A stretch of DNA of 64,000 nt, taken from the NCBI GenBank assembly GCA_035578175.1, contig JAQMRL010000001.1, forward strand, positions 377,647,220 to 377,711,219, written 5' to 3'. The notes beneath the pieces are model-generated. The model was not told the DNA's origin, ran no database searches, and worked only from the letters and a program-made list of their open reading frames with translations. This stretch comes from Catonia carolina. Taxonomy: Eukaryota > Arthropoda > Insecta > Hemiptera > Achilidae. Below are positions 41,147 through 53,294 of this stretch, one piece after another (position 1 is the first letter of the stretch; every line of letters begins with the position of its first letter). Position numbers and translations under genes: made by a program.

Positions 41147-42984
41147 AACTTGTGAATATTTTTGAGTTAAAGACTTTTAAAAAATTTAAGAGATAGGACG
41201 ATCACCTCACGTTTTCAGCAGCTTAGTTTTCGCTGTAGTGCTCAGAATGTTTTGTCAGTAAACATGGAAAATTAAATGTTCATTAGCTGACAACTGACAT
41301 GAGTTTCAGAGTTCGGTTTTCGTTGGGTTTGACATCACCGGATATTTTCTAGTATTTCGTGTGATAGACCGACTTTGATAAAATTTTAGAATGGAAACGA
41401 TCAATGATAAGAACGGGAAGACTTTTGTATTTAATTGTAACAAACCATAAAAGAGCAATATAAATAACAATTTATATTTAAGTAATTTGTGTTTGTATGA
41501 TGAATGTTTAAAAGAACCGATAAACTTTTGTAAATTTTTTGTAAAGTTATTTAATTTCTTTGTAAATAAAACAGTTCAAATCGTTCTTTTTTTAACTTTA
41601 TTTAAAAAAATGCTAAATAATTAAATAAATAATGGTATGAGATATAATGTAATTATATTAGCCCATAAGGAGATAAATGAAGGCTTTGCTATGATTCTGC
41701 TCCAGTACAACCTCGTTTAATACTTTCTTTCGATGCGACTTTAAATAAACTTAAAACAAAACGAACTTTTAGCCTAGTCAGTGATACGATAGACGGTCGT
41801 AGGGTAGTGTAAAGGACACAGCAAAAAATATTACTTTATTTTGTAAAAACTAATTATAAAAGAAATTGTAACCGTTCCAAATATTAATACTGTACTATAT
41901 ATAAAACATTTTATGTAGATTATCTTTTAGTGATAGAAGAGTAATTCATAATCGGTCAATATGAGAAAGTATGGTAATGACAGAAGATTCACAAGAAAAT
42001 TACTGTATATTTAAAAGAATTTTATGTCGTATTAAAAACTTTCAAAAAATCTTTTTTTATTGCAGCAACATCTACAATCTATTCTGGAGAGAATATAAGA
42101 AAGTCTTTAAAATGAAAATTTTGCTGACACCTGAATAGAATAGAAATTTTCTTCTTTTTGTTGGAACTGATATGGCGTGGCGTTGAAGAATGCGGAAAAG
42201 GACAAACGAAGCTTTTAAAATGAATAAAAATCTTAAAATAAGAAATTAGGTTTAAATTTTCTCAAAAATGAAAGTAGAGTTTTTAAAATTTGAACTCTTT
42301 TATTTTGTCATAACTTAGTAAAATCATGTTAAAATCTAATTTTTTTCTCGATCCATAAATTTTCAAAATAAATTTTGTGGTTAAATATTTTTAGGAGAAA
42401 TGACCTTAAAATTTTAACTTATAAAATCATTGAGGAAAATCTAAAGATTTCAGCGAAAAATCTTACAAAGAAAACTAAATGACGTTAGTGGAACTCTTCT
42501 GATGTTGCTTTGCACATAACTGCCTGTTATTATTGTTAAAATTGGCCTATTTATAAGCAAAACTGTAAAATTGAAAACTGTTTTTTCAGTCATTGTCCTA
42601 GAGTTCAATTTTATATTGTAAACATATTACAATATTTTTATGTAAGTCAAAATAAACAATTTTAATTTGTTTAAATTACAAAAATAAAAAATAATAAAAA
42701 TAATTTAAAAAAATTGTATACAAATATAAATATGTTTGTATAAATAAAAATAAAAAATAAAATTTAATTTAATAATTTCCAACTCGGTCGATTTCTTCAG
42801 GTAAAACAGCTATTTTATCGAATAGACCTATAACTAACCCTCTACTATGTATTACTTAAAAACTTTCTTTCAATGGACAAAAATTAGTTTGAATAATAAA
42901 ACGTCATTTTTAAAAATCGCTTCAACATCTCAGTTATTAGCGATTACGGTAATTTATGTAACGGTGAGTTTTTATATTATAGAA
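41146..42984. other. AT-rich DNA with a SINE-tail remnant
   Basis: 41730-41755 reads CGATGCGACTTTAAATAAAC, the shared SINE tail, without a recognisable tRNA head. The rest is AT-rich and I see no gene. Confidence 0.5.
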
Positions 42985-43073
42985 ATTTCCCGAACCCAAA
43001 GATAAATTGAACCCGGGATTTCCGCGTTGTAGGCTACTGCACTACGACTACGCTACAGAGGCGGCCAAAAACG
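42985..43073 (-). repeat. SINE family S2 fragment, inverted
   Basis: On the minus strand it reads GGCCGCCTCTGTAGCGTAGT, then a B-box region CCCGGGTTCAATTT. The 3-prime body is missing. Confidence 0.75.
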
Positions 43074-43166
43074 TATTTTATTTATTGATAACACATTTTC
43101 TTTTTTTTGAACTATTTTAATAAAAAATGTCATGATTCCCGCGAAACGTTCAATAAATGTGTTAAC

Positions 43167-43557
43167 TGTTGTTTAGGTCATCAGCCGAAAAGCTGGTTTG
43201 AACTTCTAGAGGTTTCACGAAGTAAAACGTAGAGTGAGGTGGTTTACCATTGCCTTCCTCACTGAGTGGGAAAAAACGCTTATCAGCATGCCGGGCCCTC
43301 TGAAAAGCACATGTTTTCCACTCTGCAAATGACATCTTCACTTCATCCACCACAGGGTCTTGCTGTATAATAAAATTCATTACTTACAGAGGAGATAACT
43401 CTAGTGTCTTTTACACCTCTACTTCTTCTGTTCTTAGATGATTCAGTCATTAAATTGGCTGACCATGTGATAAGAAACAGAACTATTTATTTTAGCCCTG
43501 GAACAAACAGATTGAGTGTAAATAATTTACACTCCACCTGTCTATTATGGGCATAAT
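43167..43557 (+). repeat. Dispersed repeat R400, copy D
   Basis: Full-length copy from GTTGTTTAGGTCATCAGCC to CTATTATGGGCATAAT. Confidence 0.88.
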
Positions 43558-43750
43558 GTGTTAGCCTATCTAATTATTTTTTATATAGGGTGATTCAAAA
43601 AGAGCGCCGGTTTTTAAACGGCTGGTAAATTTTTGTTTCTCGGTTGGCAACATTGTTTGACCTCATTTCTATTTCAGAGAACATTCCGATTGACGATTCA
43701 GTTGTAGTTTCTCTTGTTCGCAGTGTAATACTCTCGCAGTCTCTGTCTAA

Positions 43751-44448
43751 CATGGAGAAGTTTACTATTGCGCAACGACGTAACAATTATTGCGCAATTA
43801 CGCAACGTTAATCGTCAAAACATTTTACCAGAGTGGAGAGAGTTATGCGGCTACTGTCAGGCGACTTCGCGGGACTCTAGAACGTATGAAGCACCGAACG
43901 AATCAACAGTTCGCAGGCTCATGAAAAAGTTTTATGAGACGGGTTCAACAGTCGACCTTAAAAGTTCTGGACGTCGTCGTTCTGGCCGAACTGAGCAGAA
44001 CGTTGCGTTGGTTCGTGACAGTGTGGCTGTTAGCCCAGCAAAATCAATACGTCGCCGTTCTCAACAATTGGGTTTAAGATGTTCTTCTGTACGGAGAATT
44101 CTTCGGTACGATCTCCAATATCACCCGTATAAAATTCAGTTGACGCAACATTTGAAAGTGGCAGACCATCAGAAGAGACGACAGTTTGTTGACTGGGTAT
44201 TGAGAAAACGGCAGGATGATGACACCTTCGCAAACAAAATCATTTTCAGTGATGAGGCGCACTTCCACTTAAACGGTTTTGTTAATAAACAGAACTGCCG
44301 TATGTGGGGTTTAGAAAACCCCACATACGGAAACTTGTCCCACATAGTCGAAACTTGTCGTGCAGTAATATCCAATTTCATGGACAGAGTTGATGCGTGC
44401 CAGCGCAGTAGAGGAGGACACATGCATGACATCATTTTTCATACATAA
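43751..44448 (+). pseudogene. Frameshifted, internally deleted DDE transposase
   Basis: Starts MEKFTIAQR like copy 1, but an insertion of about 30 bases near 43778-43808 breaks the frame. A frame from 43768 then covers STVRRLMKKFYETGS, RRSGRTEQNVALV, QKRRQFVDWVLRKRQ and the catalytic block IIFSDEAHFHLNGFVNKQNC. After GLENP it jumps to VETCRAVISNFMDRV, the extreme C-terminus; the DNAPAH/PDLAPCDF-equivalent centre is lost. A perfect 15-base-arm hairpin (44298-44330) lies exactly at the deletion. It keeps regions that copy 1 lacks and vice versa. Confidence 0.88.
44298..44330. repeat. Perfect hairpin at the transposase deletion junction
   Basis: CCGTATGTGGGGTTT, spacer AGA, AAACCCCACATACGG. The left arm is native transposase coding sequence; the right arm is its inverted copy, suggesting template switching during formation of the deletion. 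Confidence 0.9.
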
Positions 44449-44620
44449 AATCGGAAGGTAAGGTGAACTTGTTGAAGTATTTATTTTCAGTTTTTCAATA
44501 AAATAAATCTCCTAATTTGATATATCAAAACCGGCGCTCTTTTTGAATCACCCTATAAAATTATTAAAAAAATTAATTAAATCAACCAAAACTTTACACC
44601 GGTGCATGTAGGTTATAATG

Positions 44621-45000
44621 CTTAGATCAACAGCCGAAAGGCTGGTTTGAAACTCTAGAGGTTTCACTAAGTAAAATGAGGAGTGAGGTGCTTTACCATG
44701 CTTTCCTCACTGAGTGGAAAAGTATACTTATCAGCATGCCAGGCTCTCTGAAAAGCACATATTTTCCACTCTACAAACGACTTCATTCACCACAGGATCT
44801 GGCTGTACAATGAAATTTATTACTTTCAGAGGAGATAACGCTGACTAGTGTCTCTTACACCTCTAACTCTTCCGTTCTCAAATAATTCAGTCATTCAAAT
44901 GGTTGATCATGTGATAGAAAACAGAACTATTTTCTTTAGCCCTAAAACTAACTGGTTGAGCGCAAATATTTTAATAATTCACCCGTCTGTTATGGGCACA
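44621..45000 (+). repeat. Dispersed repeat R400, copy E
   Basis: From GATCAACAGCCGAAAGGCTGG to CTGTTATGGGCAC; slightly more diverged than copies C and D. Confidence 0.85.
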
Positions 45001-45448
45001 TAGTATTATATAATTATTTACGTACACTGAAATCTAGTATTTGCGTAAAATAATATTAACTCAAATAATAAATCAGTGTAAAACTTAATTGCTTTAAGAA
45101 AAATTAGAATAAACGGTCATTGAACCAAGATTCAGTAATAACAACCAATACGATAGGCTGCTAAGAGACGTCTTCCGTATTTCACTAATAAAGGGAAATT
45201 GAATTTAGTTTGCTTTAGAAACAGCAGGGTATGTGTAATTTAGTTTCAATACTTGTAAAATAAAATACGTGTTGTTTGAACATTGTTGATACGATCTTTG
45301 AATTATTTATTTTTGAACAATTACTTATTATGTTGATATTGGTCTTTTTATAATCTGGTTGATCTTCAACTGATCAAGGTACATTAATTTTGACTTATAT
45401 TCCGAATTATAATAATTAACACTGCACCAAAAAAATTGGCATTTATCA
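45001..45448. other. AT-rich DNA, no gene seen
   Basis: Nothing recognised on either strand. Confidence 0.5.
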
Positions 45449-47300
45449 TCTATATTATATAAAGCCCCAGGGGTCACTGACTCACTGATGGAAATTCTCG
45501 CCTATTAGGAGGTCTCTAAAAGCAAAATCTCTGAGGACCGTTTTTGTCGGGCGTCGGCTGAAACCCCCGGGAAAAATGCCAAATTTAAGGTACATTTGCA
45601 TCCGAATATTTCAAACTTTTTAACGAAGTTTCGTAGCGCAAAGGCCACTGCGACCATTTTTGTTCCCCTCCCGAAGTACGTTAAGACCATATTTATAAAG
45701 TTGCCCTTAACCCGCCGGTTCGCTGGAAAAATTCAAAAAACAAAAATTCGGCTTTTTCGGGGTTGCAGTTTTTAGGTTTTTCTTTGTAACACCACGAAGA
45801 CGGGTTTCATCGACAAATTTTTATTAGGACCATATTACACTAACTCCCGGAATCACGGGTGACTTTTCAAATTTTAGATCGGGGTCCTACGGGGTTTGTT
45901 ACCCTTATTTAAAAATTATGAAATTTTTTAATTTTTAGAATACAAAATATTTGATAACGGCATGTCGTTAAAAACTACATAAAAATGTGATAAACCGAAA
46001 ATTTTAAAATTGCACCCTCTTTTTTGCAGTAGGGTTTGTAATTTTTTATCTCATTAACGGTGCATCGTAAAAATAAATTGTACAGAATATTTTTTGTACC
46101 CCTTTTAATGTACTTCAAAATTATATAGCTATCGTTGTCCTCAACTTGCCGGTTCGGTAAAAAAACTAAAAAAACAAAATTTCGGCTTTTTTGGGGTTGC
46201 ATTTTTCAAGTTTTCTTTTGTAACACCACCAAAACGGGTTTCTTTGGCAAACTTTTGCTAGGACCACATTACACGTACCCTCCGCATTATGGGAAATTTT
46301 TCAAATTTTAAATCAAGGTCCTACGGGGGTTTCTACCCTTATCTAAAAATAATGAAAATTGTAAATTTTTAGAACATAAAAAATCTGTTACCTACATGTT
46401 GTTTGGCGTTAAAAATTACACAAAAATTTGATAACCCGAAAATTCTCAATCAGCACCCTCTAGCCTGCGGTAGGGGTTGTATTTTTTATCTCCTAAACGG
46501 TGCATCGTAGAGAAACATTGTATAGAATATTTTTTGTACCCCTTGCAAAGTACTTTAAAATCATATAGCTATTGTTGCCCTTAACTTGCCGGTTTGGTGA
46601 GAAAACTCAAAAAACATAATTTCGGCTTTTTGGGGTTTGCCGTTTTCATATTGTTCTTTCTTTACACCTTCAAAATGGGTTATTTCGTCAAATTTATATA
46701 TATATAAACAGTTACACGTACCTGTAGGATCACGCGTAATGTTCCAAATTTTAAATCGGGGTCTTACGGGGGTCGCTACCCTTATCCAAAAGATATGAAA
46801 TGTTTCATTTTTAGAATACAAAAAGTCTTTTGACGGCATGTTATTTAGCGTTTAAAATTACACAAAAATTTGATAACCCGAAAATTTTCAATTAGAACCC
46901 TCTAGCCTGCGGTAGGGGTTGTATTTCTTTATCTCCTTAACGGTGAATAATAGGGATAAAATGCATGAACCTGTTTTGTGCCGCCCAAAAACGTACTTCA
47001 ACATTATATAACCAAAGTTTCCCTTAACCCACCGGTCCGCTGAGTAAACTACAAAAACCAAATTTCGGTTTTTTGGCGTTTGCCGTTTTCAGGTTTTCCT
47101 ATCTCTACACCTTCAAAACGGTTTTTTAGGCAAATTTTTATTAACAAAACGTTACAGGTACGTAACGTTTATTCATTCATTCACCTTGTGGCAATGGTTC
47201 TGATCCACATATGAATTCTGATCCATCTACCCCTCTGAGACCGAGACACGGAAGCAGCGCGAAGCGCTGCTGGAGTGGCGAGTCAGTATTTATATAACTG
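45449..47300. mobile_element. Helitron-like element with 440-bp minisatellite
   Basis: The left end reads CTATATTATATAAAGCCCC, then CACTGACTCACTG. Near the right end an 8-bp stem GC-rich hairpin (AGCAGCGC GAA GCGCTGCT, 47254-47272) is followed by GAGTCAGTATTTATATA, an inverted match of the left end. A 3-prime hairpin and subterminal inverted motifs resemble non-autonomous Helitron/Helentron elements. The interior consists of diverged units of 434, 440 and 443 bp, each with a CTTAAC..GCCGGTT motif (45717, 46151, 46591, 47034). No coding capacity. A foldback or other TIR element is the main alternative. Confidence 0.55.
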
Positions 47301-47670
47301 TAAAATCCCTTACTCATTCTTTTATTCATCACTTATTTAAAATTTTCCATAAACTAGAGATCAGAGATTATTATTTCTTTTGTCTTTAATTTTTATTACG
47401 GTACTGTACATTGAGCTGCACAATTTCCGTTTAAGATATTTAAAGGGCCGTGGCAAAATTTACTTTAAGGAGAAGAGATACAGCCAGTTATACAGTACCC
47501 GTCATTCATACGTCGCAAAGTTGGAAAGTTCCGTGTAGCTAAATCACGATCTAGTTGGTTATGATGGTCATCTAGTCGTTCATGAAATTTACTAAAGAGA
47601 ACGCGGTTAGTTTTTTTACGTCGCTATTTTTAAATCGTCGTGGAGGGTATTATTGCTTACATAAAATTCT
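47301..47670. other. Unique sequence with a short repeat shared with 62737-62825
   Basis: 47413-47505 (GAGCTGCACAATTTCCG ... TTTAAGGAGAAGAG) matches 62737-62825. The repeat's identity is unknown; no gene is seen. Confidence 0.5.
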
Positions 47671-48587
47671 TGTGTGAACGACACACAACTTTCTCTTGCC
47701 AATGCAAATAAATAACAATATAACCTAACATTAGTAATAAAACATAAGAAATAAACAAAAAAAATAAACTCAAATAACATAACCTAATTTTAATCATGTG
47801 TAAAAGAAGCAAAATGAAAATCAACCTCAGTTTGGCTTAAAAATACGGAAAATCACTGTTTCCCGCTAAACTAGGCTCTGTAGAGAAAAATGCTCTAACT
47901 AAAGTTGTAGATCTTTTAATTTCTTGTAAATTTGATTATAAACTTTTGTCGTAAAATGCATACTATGGCTGAAATCTTAAAACAAATCGATTTTTTACAA
48001 ATTTTCGTGAAAAAACCAGAAAATCGCATTACCGCTAAACTAAGCGTTATATAGAACAATGTTTGAAATAAAAGTTGTAGGATTTTAAATTCTGTACAAC
48101 TTTTATTAATGGCATTTTTGAGGTAAAATGCACAATAAAGCCGCAATCTTGAAAGAACTATTTTATACGAAAAAACAGCCTCCCCAAGAATTTAGCAGAT
48201 ATGGCGCCAACCTATATTGTAGAGCATAAAAAATGTAGTAAATGTGGCGATTTTAAAAAAAAAGTTGTCTAAGTCGTTTTTAAAAATATCGCAGAAAAGT
48301 AAAAAATGACACGAATAAACTACTAATTCGGTTGACCGATTCTGATGAAGATTTCCATGTCGGGCTCTCTAGCAGTACCTGAATTATGTTTCAAGTTTCA
48401 AGTTCGTTCATTGTTCCGTTTTTCAGATATTCTGTTCATACACACACAGACGAATCGCTGAAAACATGGTTTTTTTGGGTTCGGGGGTCTGAAAAGTCTA
48501 TATCCAGTGAACACTCGATTTCAAAAAATCGACATGAAAACAATACTTTCCTCTCGTATATATTGACATAGGCAAGCGAAAGTAAAA
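47671..48587 (+). repeat. Dispersed repeat R900, copy c
   Basis: About 917 bp, uninterrupted, from ACACACAACTTTCTCTTGCC to GACATAGGCAAGCGAAAG. The ends share the inverted motif CTTGCC. It is colinear with copies a and b, so it gives the best estimate of the family's full length. Confidence 0.8.
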
Positions 48588-49536
48588 AGGAGCACCAGAA
48601 AGCAAGTCTTAAGAATTTTGATTGTAAAGTCTGAATCGACTGACAGAATTTTGATATAATTTTTTTTTAGAGGTTGAACTTACAAATTAAATCATTACCA
48701 TTTCGACCATTTGCTTTTCAAGGGAAATAAAGGGGTGAATACTCTAAATAAGTACATATATTTTCTTATCTTCTCGAAGAGTTGCAGTTCTACAAATTGG
48801 CGTAAGTGTTCTGTTAATGATAAGTTGGAAAGTTAAAGACTTCGGACTTTCGTAGCTTGCTCCTAATGAGTTAAAGGAGGATATAATCCCGAAAACATAA
48901 CTATTATTTCCATACCAATTACAGACCCAGAATTACATGACCCATACTATAGTGTAGTATTCTACACTATAGTATGGGTCATGTAATTCTGAGCTTGAAG
49001 GTAGAGATCAATTTATCCGCAGTGTATTACCGGATTAATTTTCAATCTATTACACAGTTTAAAGTTGTATTTTTATTGTGTGACTTAACCTTACATTACT
49101 TTTACTTCTCTGTACACGTGGTAAGGTTGGTCGTGGAGGGGCGAAATGAATTTCTTAGAACTGAATACAATTTTCTTTTTATGTGTGTGCGTGCTTGTGA
49201 AACGGATGGGTTATAAATATATTCAAAATATTTTTTTTTACCTCATAGTGACGACGAATTTAATGATGATAAACAACGCTCCAAAATTCTAATAAAAATT
49301 TATTGTTTCTCCTCACATTTCCAGTATGTTTCTTTTTGATTTATTGAATGTAAATTTTTATTAACACCCTTGTTTCATACTCACTGTATTATTGACTTAG
49401 TGTGTAGATTTTTAATAAATAATACTTCTGGCCTTTGGTAATATTATTAACAATAATTACTTTAGAATTAGAGCAGTCTTATAAAAATATAAAGAAAATA
49501 ATAATGGTTAATTTTCAAAAAATAGCTAGTGTAATA
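48588..49536. other. AT-rich DNA with a long perfect hairpin
   Basis: 48928-48957 and 48962-48991 are perfect 30-base inverted arms with a 4-base spacer. Otherwise no gene is seen; frames at 48974-49216 begin in the hairpin and lack features. Confidence 0.6.
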
Positions 49537-50304
49537 CAGGGCATTTCATAATGTTCTTCGGGTTTATGAAAATTCAGTACAATAAAACTACTTCACTATC
49601 TAAATAAAAGTTGTACGGGCCGATGCAGGGACTCAAACCGTTATTTTTAAACATCTATAAATGTTCAATGTGTGTTCCTTCGGTGACAAGGCACACATCA
49701 ACACAAAAGTCTAGCTATTGCCAAACACGTTCTAACATGTCCCTTCGATAGAGTTGATTGCATTGATTATGCGGTCTTTCAGCTTAGCTCAAGATCGTTC
49801 AGCTGAAGATAATAAACGTCTACGGAGAACTCTCCACACCGATGTTTTCAGAATTCCTAACTCTCTGCCTCCAGATGCAGTCGATTTTGACGGGCTGGGA
49901 ATAAAACTTGCACGCACACGTTCGATATTGGCATCTGAGGTTGATGGACGACGAGTTGATTTCCGCTTGCACAAGCAACCAGTTTCACTGAATTGTTTAT
50001 ACCATGCACGAATTGAATTATCACTTGGTGGATCCTTATCAAATTTCAATCGAAACGCACGTTGCACAGTAATAACTGACTTTGACACGTGAAATTCTGA
50101 CTCACTAAACTACTTCTCGCTCCTCGTGGCAGCCATTCTCTACTGTCTACAACTAGTAGGCAAACGGTTAACTAACTGCCCAGAATATGTGGAAAAATTT
50201 ATTTGAAGTGCTCTTTCGTACAGTACTTTTTTCATTCTTACAAGTGAAATACTTGTTTTTGTACTGAATTTTCGTTATCTCAAAGTACATTATGAAACGC
50301 CCTG
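49537..50304 (-). mobile_element. 768-bp deletion-derivative DDE transposon
   Basis: Ends CAGGGCATTTCATAATGT and ACATTATGAAACGCCCTG form inverted repeats, flanked by TA (ATA-CAGGG ... CCCTG-TAT). Inside, only the transposase DNA-binding part remains, on the minus strand. Confidence 0.88.
49789..50088 (-). pseudogene. Transposase N-terminal helix-turn-helix remnant
   Basis: Reads VITVQRAFRLKFDKDPPSDN, IRAWYKQFSETGCLCKRKST, RPSTSDANIERVRASFIPSP and RELGI...SVWRVLRRRL. This is the helix-turn-helix N-terminal module found in several insect IS630/Tc1/mariner-type transposases. The catalytic domain is deleted, so the product could at most bind DNA. About 100 codons are open without a stop. Confidence 0.85.
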
Positions 50305-51928
50305 TATTTAAATTTGGGTTCTATTAGTTCAATAGGAACTGCATAGGGCCTAATCAAATGAGTTACAAAAGTGGTCCGATGTACCTTTTCCAAGTGGTTG
50401 AATTATCAGCAATATTTAATCAAATAACAACAGTTTTAAAATATTTTGAAGCAAACATAAAAAAATTAACGAAAATTGTCCACCTTTAAGAAAACACAAC
50501 TACATAAGCAATATTTGGCTAATTTAGCTAAATTTGTTATTGCACAACATTTGCTAATATAAGGGGCACAAGCAAACAGCTTTGACTTTTTCTTCGCGTA
50601 GCCAAGATAAGTCAAAAACCTCAGTTCAAAGCACCAATTTTTGATCACATTAAATTAACGTAAGTGTTACGATTCAAATGAAATATTTATTAATTGTTGA
50701 TTCCAGTTATTAAAATTAATTAGCTAAACACTGAAAATTTAATATTTAAATATTAATTACAGGAACTGTTGTTTAAAATTACTTATGAAATCATATTTTA
50801 CATGTTTATAAAAAGTTTCATTTCGGTTAAAGGGAGAATTCGGGGATTGATCGGTGCTGCAAGACGCTTTGTTGTATAATATTAACATTTAGATTATAGC
50901 GATTTGAGCAAATACGACGCTCTCGATTGAACGTTGTAGCAACTCTATTATGCCTATGAGTATGTTATAATTTGCAACATTGAGAATTAATTTAGTTCCC
51001 GCTAAACAGGATTCAAACATTTACATATCTGTACCAAATTATACTTGTGGTATATATGCCTGCCTTAAATTTAAAGCTGAATTGAAAAAAATATGAGCTG
51101 TTTTCATTTATAAGTTTATTCCTCAATAATAGACTAGACCGTTATATAAACTTGGTTAATAAGATTAAATTAAAGTATAAAAATATACTTAATTTACCTA
51201 ATGCATGTAAGTTCTAGAATAGTCATAATATAAATTCATTAATTAAAACAACCTCATTGTATATATTTTTTTTAAATAATCCCACAATCCAACAAACGCG
51301 ATTGAATACTATAAATTTCAAAAGTATTAATTTGGCTTTTGCTTAACTAATTCTACAGTTTACTAAAGGTTTATTATATAAATCGACTTGTCAATTAAAA
51401 ATAGGATTATAAGTACAGGGAAACAGTATAATATACTTCACGTTAGTCATTTAATTTAAAATTTTTGTATAATGTTCTTTTGTTTAAAATGACAAAAAAC
51501 ATAATTAGACTAATATCTAATAATTATTTTATTTGTATGACTTAGAACAGTTCCATTCTTTTCAATAATGTTGGTTAATCCGGTTCCCTGTTTTTTTGTG
51601 AAGGTAATTGAAAATAATCAATAAAATAGTTTATATAAAATGCAAATTGTAAAATAGCGTTTGTTAATTTAAAATTGGTAAGCACATGGTTAATTAAGTT
51701 GTTGGCTTTCTTTGAAATACCATCTCATCAATTAGAGCTTAATTTATTATCCGCACGTAATTTTTACTAAAAATAATGCTTGCCACAAATTGAATGTTGA
51801 TTTTATTACAGTTGTTTTGTTATACATTTCTGTTGACGTTTAGAAATGTTCTCCCGTCTTTTTGGTCTGCATGATATGATTAATTAATAACAATGATATA
51901 AATAATACACAAATATTTTTTAAATATT
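50305..51928. other. AT-rich DNA, no gene seen
   Basis: Nothing recognised on either strand. Confidence 0.5.
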
Positions 51929-53003
51929 GTTGTTGTTTAGATCATCAGTCAAAAGGCTGGTTTGAACCTGTACTTTACTAAGTAAAACAAGAAGTAAAGT
52001 GGTTTACATTTGCCTTCCTCACTGAGTGTAAAATTATGCTTATCAGCATGCCAGGCCCACCGAAAAGCATCTACTTTCCATCCTGCAAATAACACCTTCA
52101 CAACATTCATTACAAAGTCTTGCTGAGTAATGAAATGCATTACTCTCAGTAGAGAAACTCTGACGTGTCTTTTACACCTCTTCCTCGACTGTTCTTAAAT
52201 GCATCAGTCATATAATTGGCTGACAATGTGATAAGAAACAGAATTATTTTTTGTAGCCCTGGAATTAGCACTTCAAGTGTAAATAATTAAATCAGTCATT
52301 TCAGAAAGCCCATAAGTCAAACTTTACATTTTTTCTTTAGTGTATTTTAGGACTAACTAAATGTAAACACGCCATCCCTACAAAAATCACAAAAGTCTGG
52401 CTTTCCTTAAGTCATAATATAACACTTAAAAAATGCGTATCCTAAGTGATAAAAAGTGCTTCCTTCTAATTAAGAAATGAAAGTGGATGATTCTTGAAGC
52501 TTACGCTCTACTTTCTAGTGGAAGAGGCTACACAAAGTTCTATGCAAAAATCTTTTTAAGGTAAATAACTACTGATTGTGACGACGACGAAGAACGTAAA
52601 TAGTCTTAAAAACAACGTTTTCTTTCCTAGGTTACGAATTTCAATTTTTCTAATTGCAAAAAGCTATTTTAAGTCACTAATGTAAACTAGTGAAATAAAT
52701 AATTGAATATTATATACAGCGCAATTTTTTCCTAGTCTAACAACGTATTTTATAGAAAAAAACGTAAGTAAACATTACTCCTATTTAAGTGCCTTGTCTT
52801 CAAAAAGACAAAAGTAGGCCTATAATTTTTTATTAAAGGGGACAGCCCTCTGAAAAAATTATACTTTTTAATATTGTTTTTTATAAAACTTAGTAAATTA
52901 CCATTTATTTTAATTTTTGTAAAAGTTGATTTTTTGACATTTATATGGTTTTTCTGAAATGACCGATTCAATTTAACTCTCTACCTGCACGTTATGGACA
53001 TTA
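51929..53003 (+). repeat. Dispersed repeat R400, copy F, split by a MITE
   Basis: The left part 51929-52292 begins GTTGTTTAGATCATCAGTC. The right part 52966-53003 gives the family's terminal CTGCACGTTATGGACAT. The 673-bp insertion between them has its own inverted ends. Confidence 0.8.
52293..52965. mobile_element. MITE-like insertion within R400 copy F
   Basis: Ends CAGTCATTTCAGAAAGCCCA and, on the other strand, CGGTCATTTCAGAAAAACCA form an inverted pair. It is AT-rich; the minus-strand frame at 52750-52971 runs out through the end and has no domain. It is probably a non-autonomous DNA transposon. Confidence 0.7.
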
Positions 53004-53294
53004 TTTTATTATTAGAATCTATTTAAAAGAACATAGAACGTAATGGATTGTTCATATTTTTATTAATATTGTTGTAAGAAAACTGGAAAAATATTGAGAA
53101 ATTTACTTGACAATTTCACGACGTACCTAGGTGATACATTTTTTTGATGTTAAAGAACTTTAATAAATTAGACTTCATAATTTTGGAAGGAACGTTTTGA
53201 AAAGGAATTTTGAAAACTAGTTGAGTATTTAATTTAAGTAAGTTTCTTAAAAATTACATTGAACTGGTGCAGTCATTAAAAATATATATTATAT

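Larger units (their letters stand above)
43588..44553 (+). mobile_element. Tc1/mariner-superfamily DDE transposon, copy 2
   Basis: 966 bp with the same inverted repeats as copy 1 (GGGTGATTCAAAAAGAGCG and complement) and TATA on both sides, consistent with a TA target duplication. It is inverted relative to copy 1. It lies between R400 copies D and E. Confidence 0.9.
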
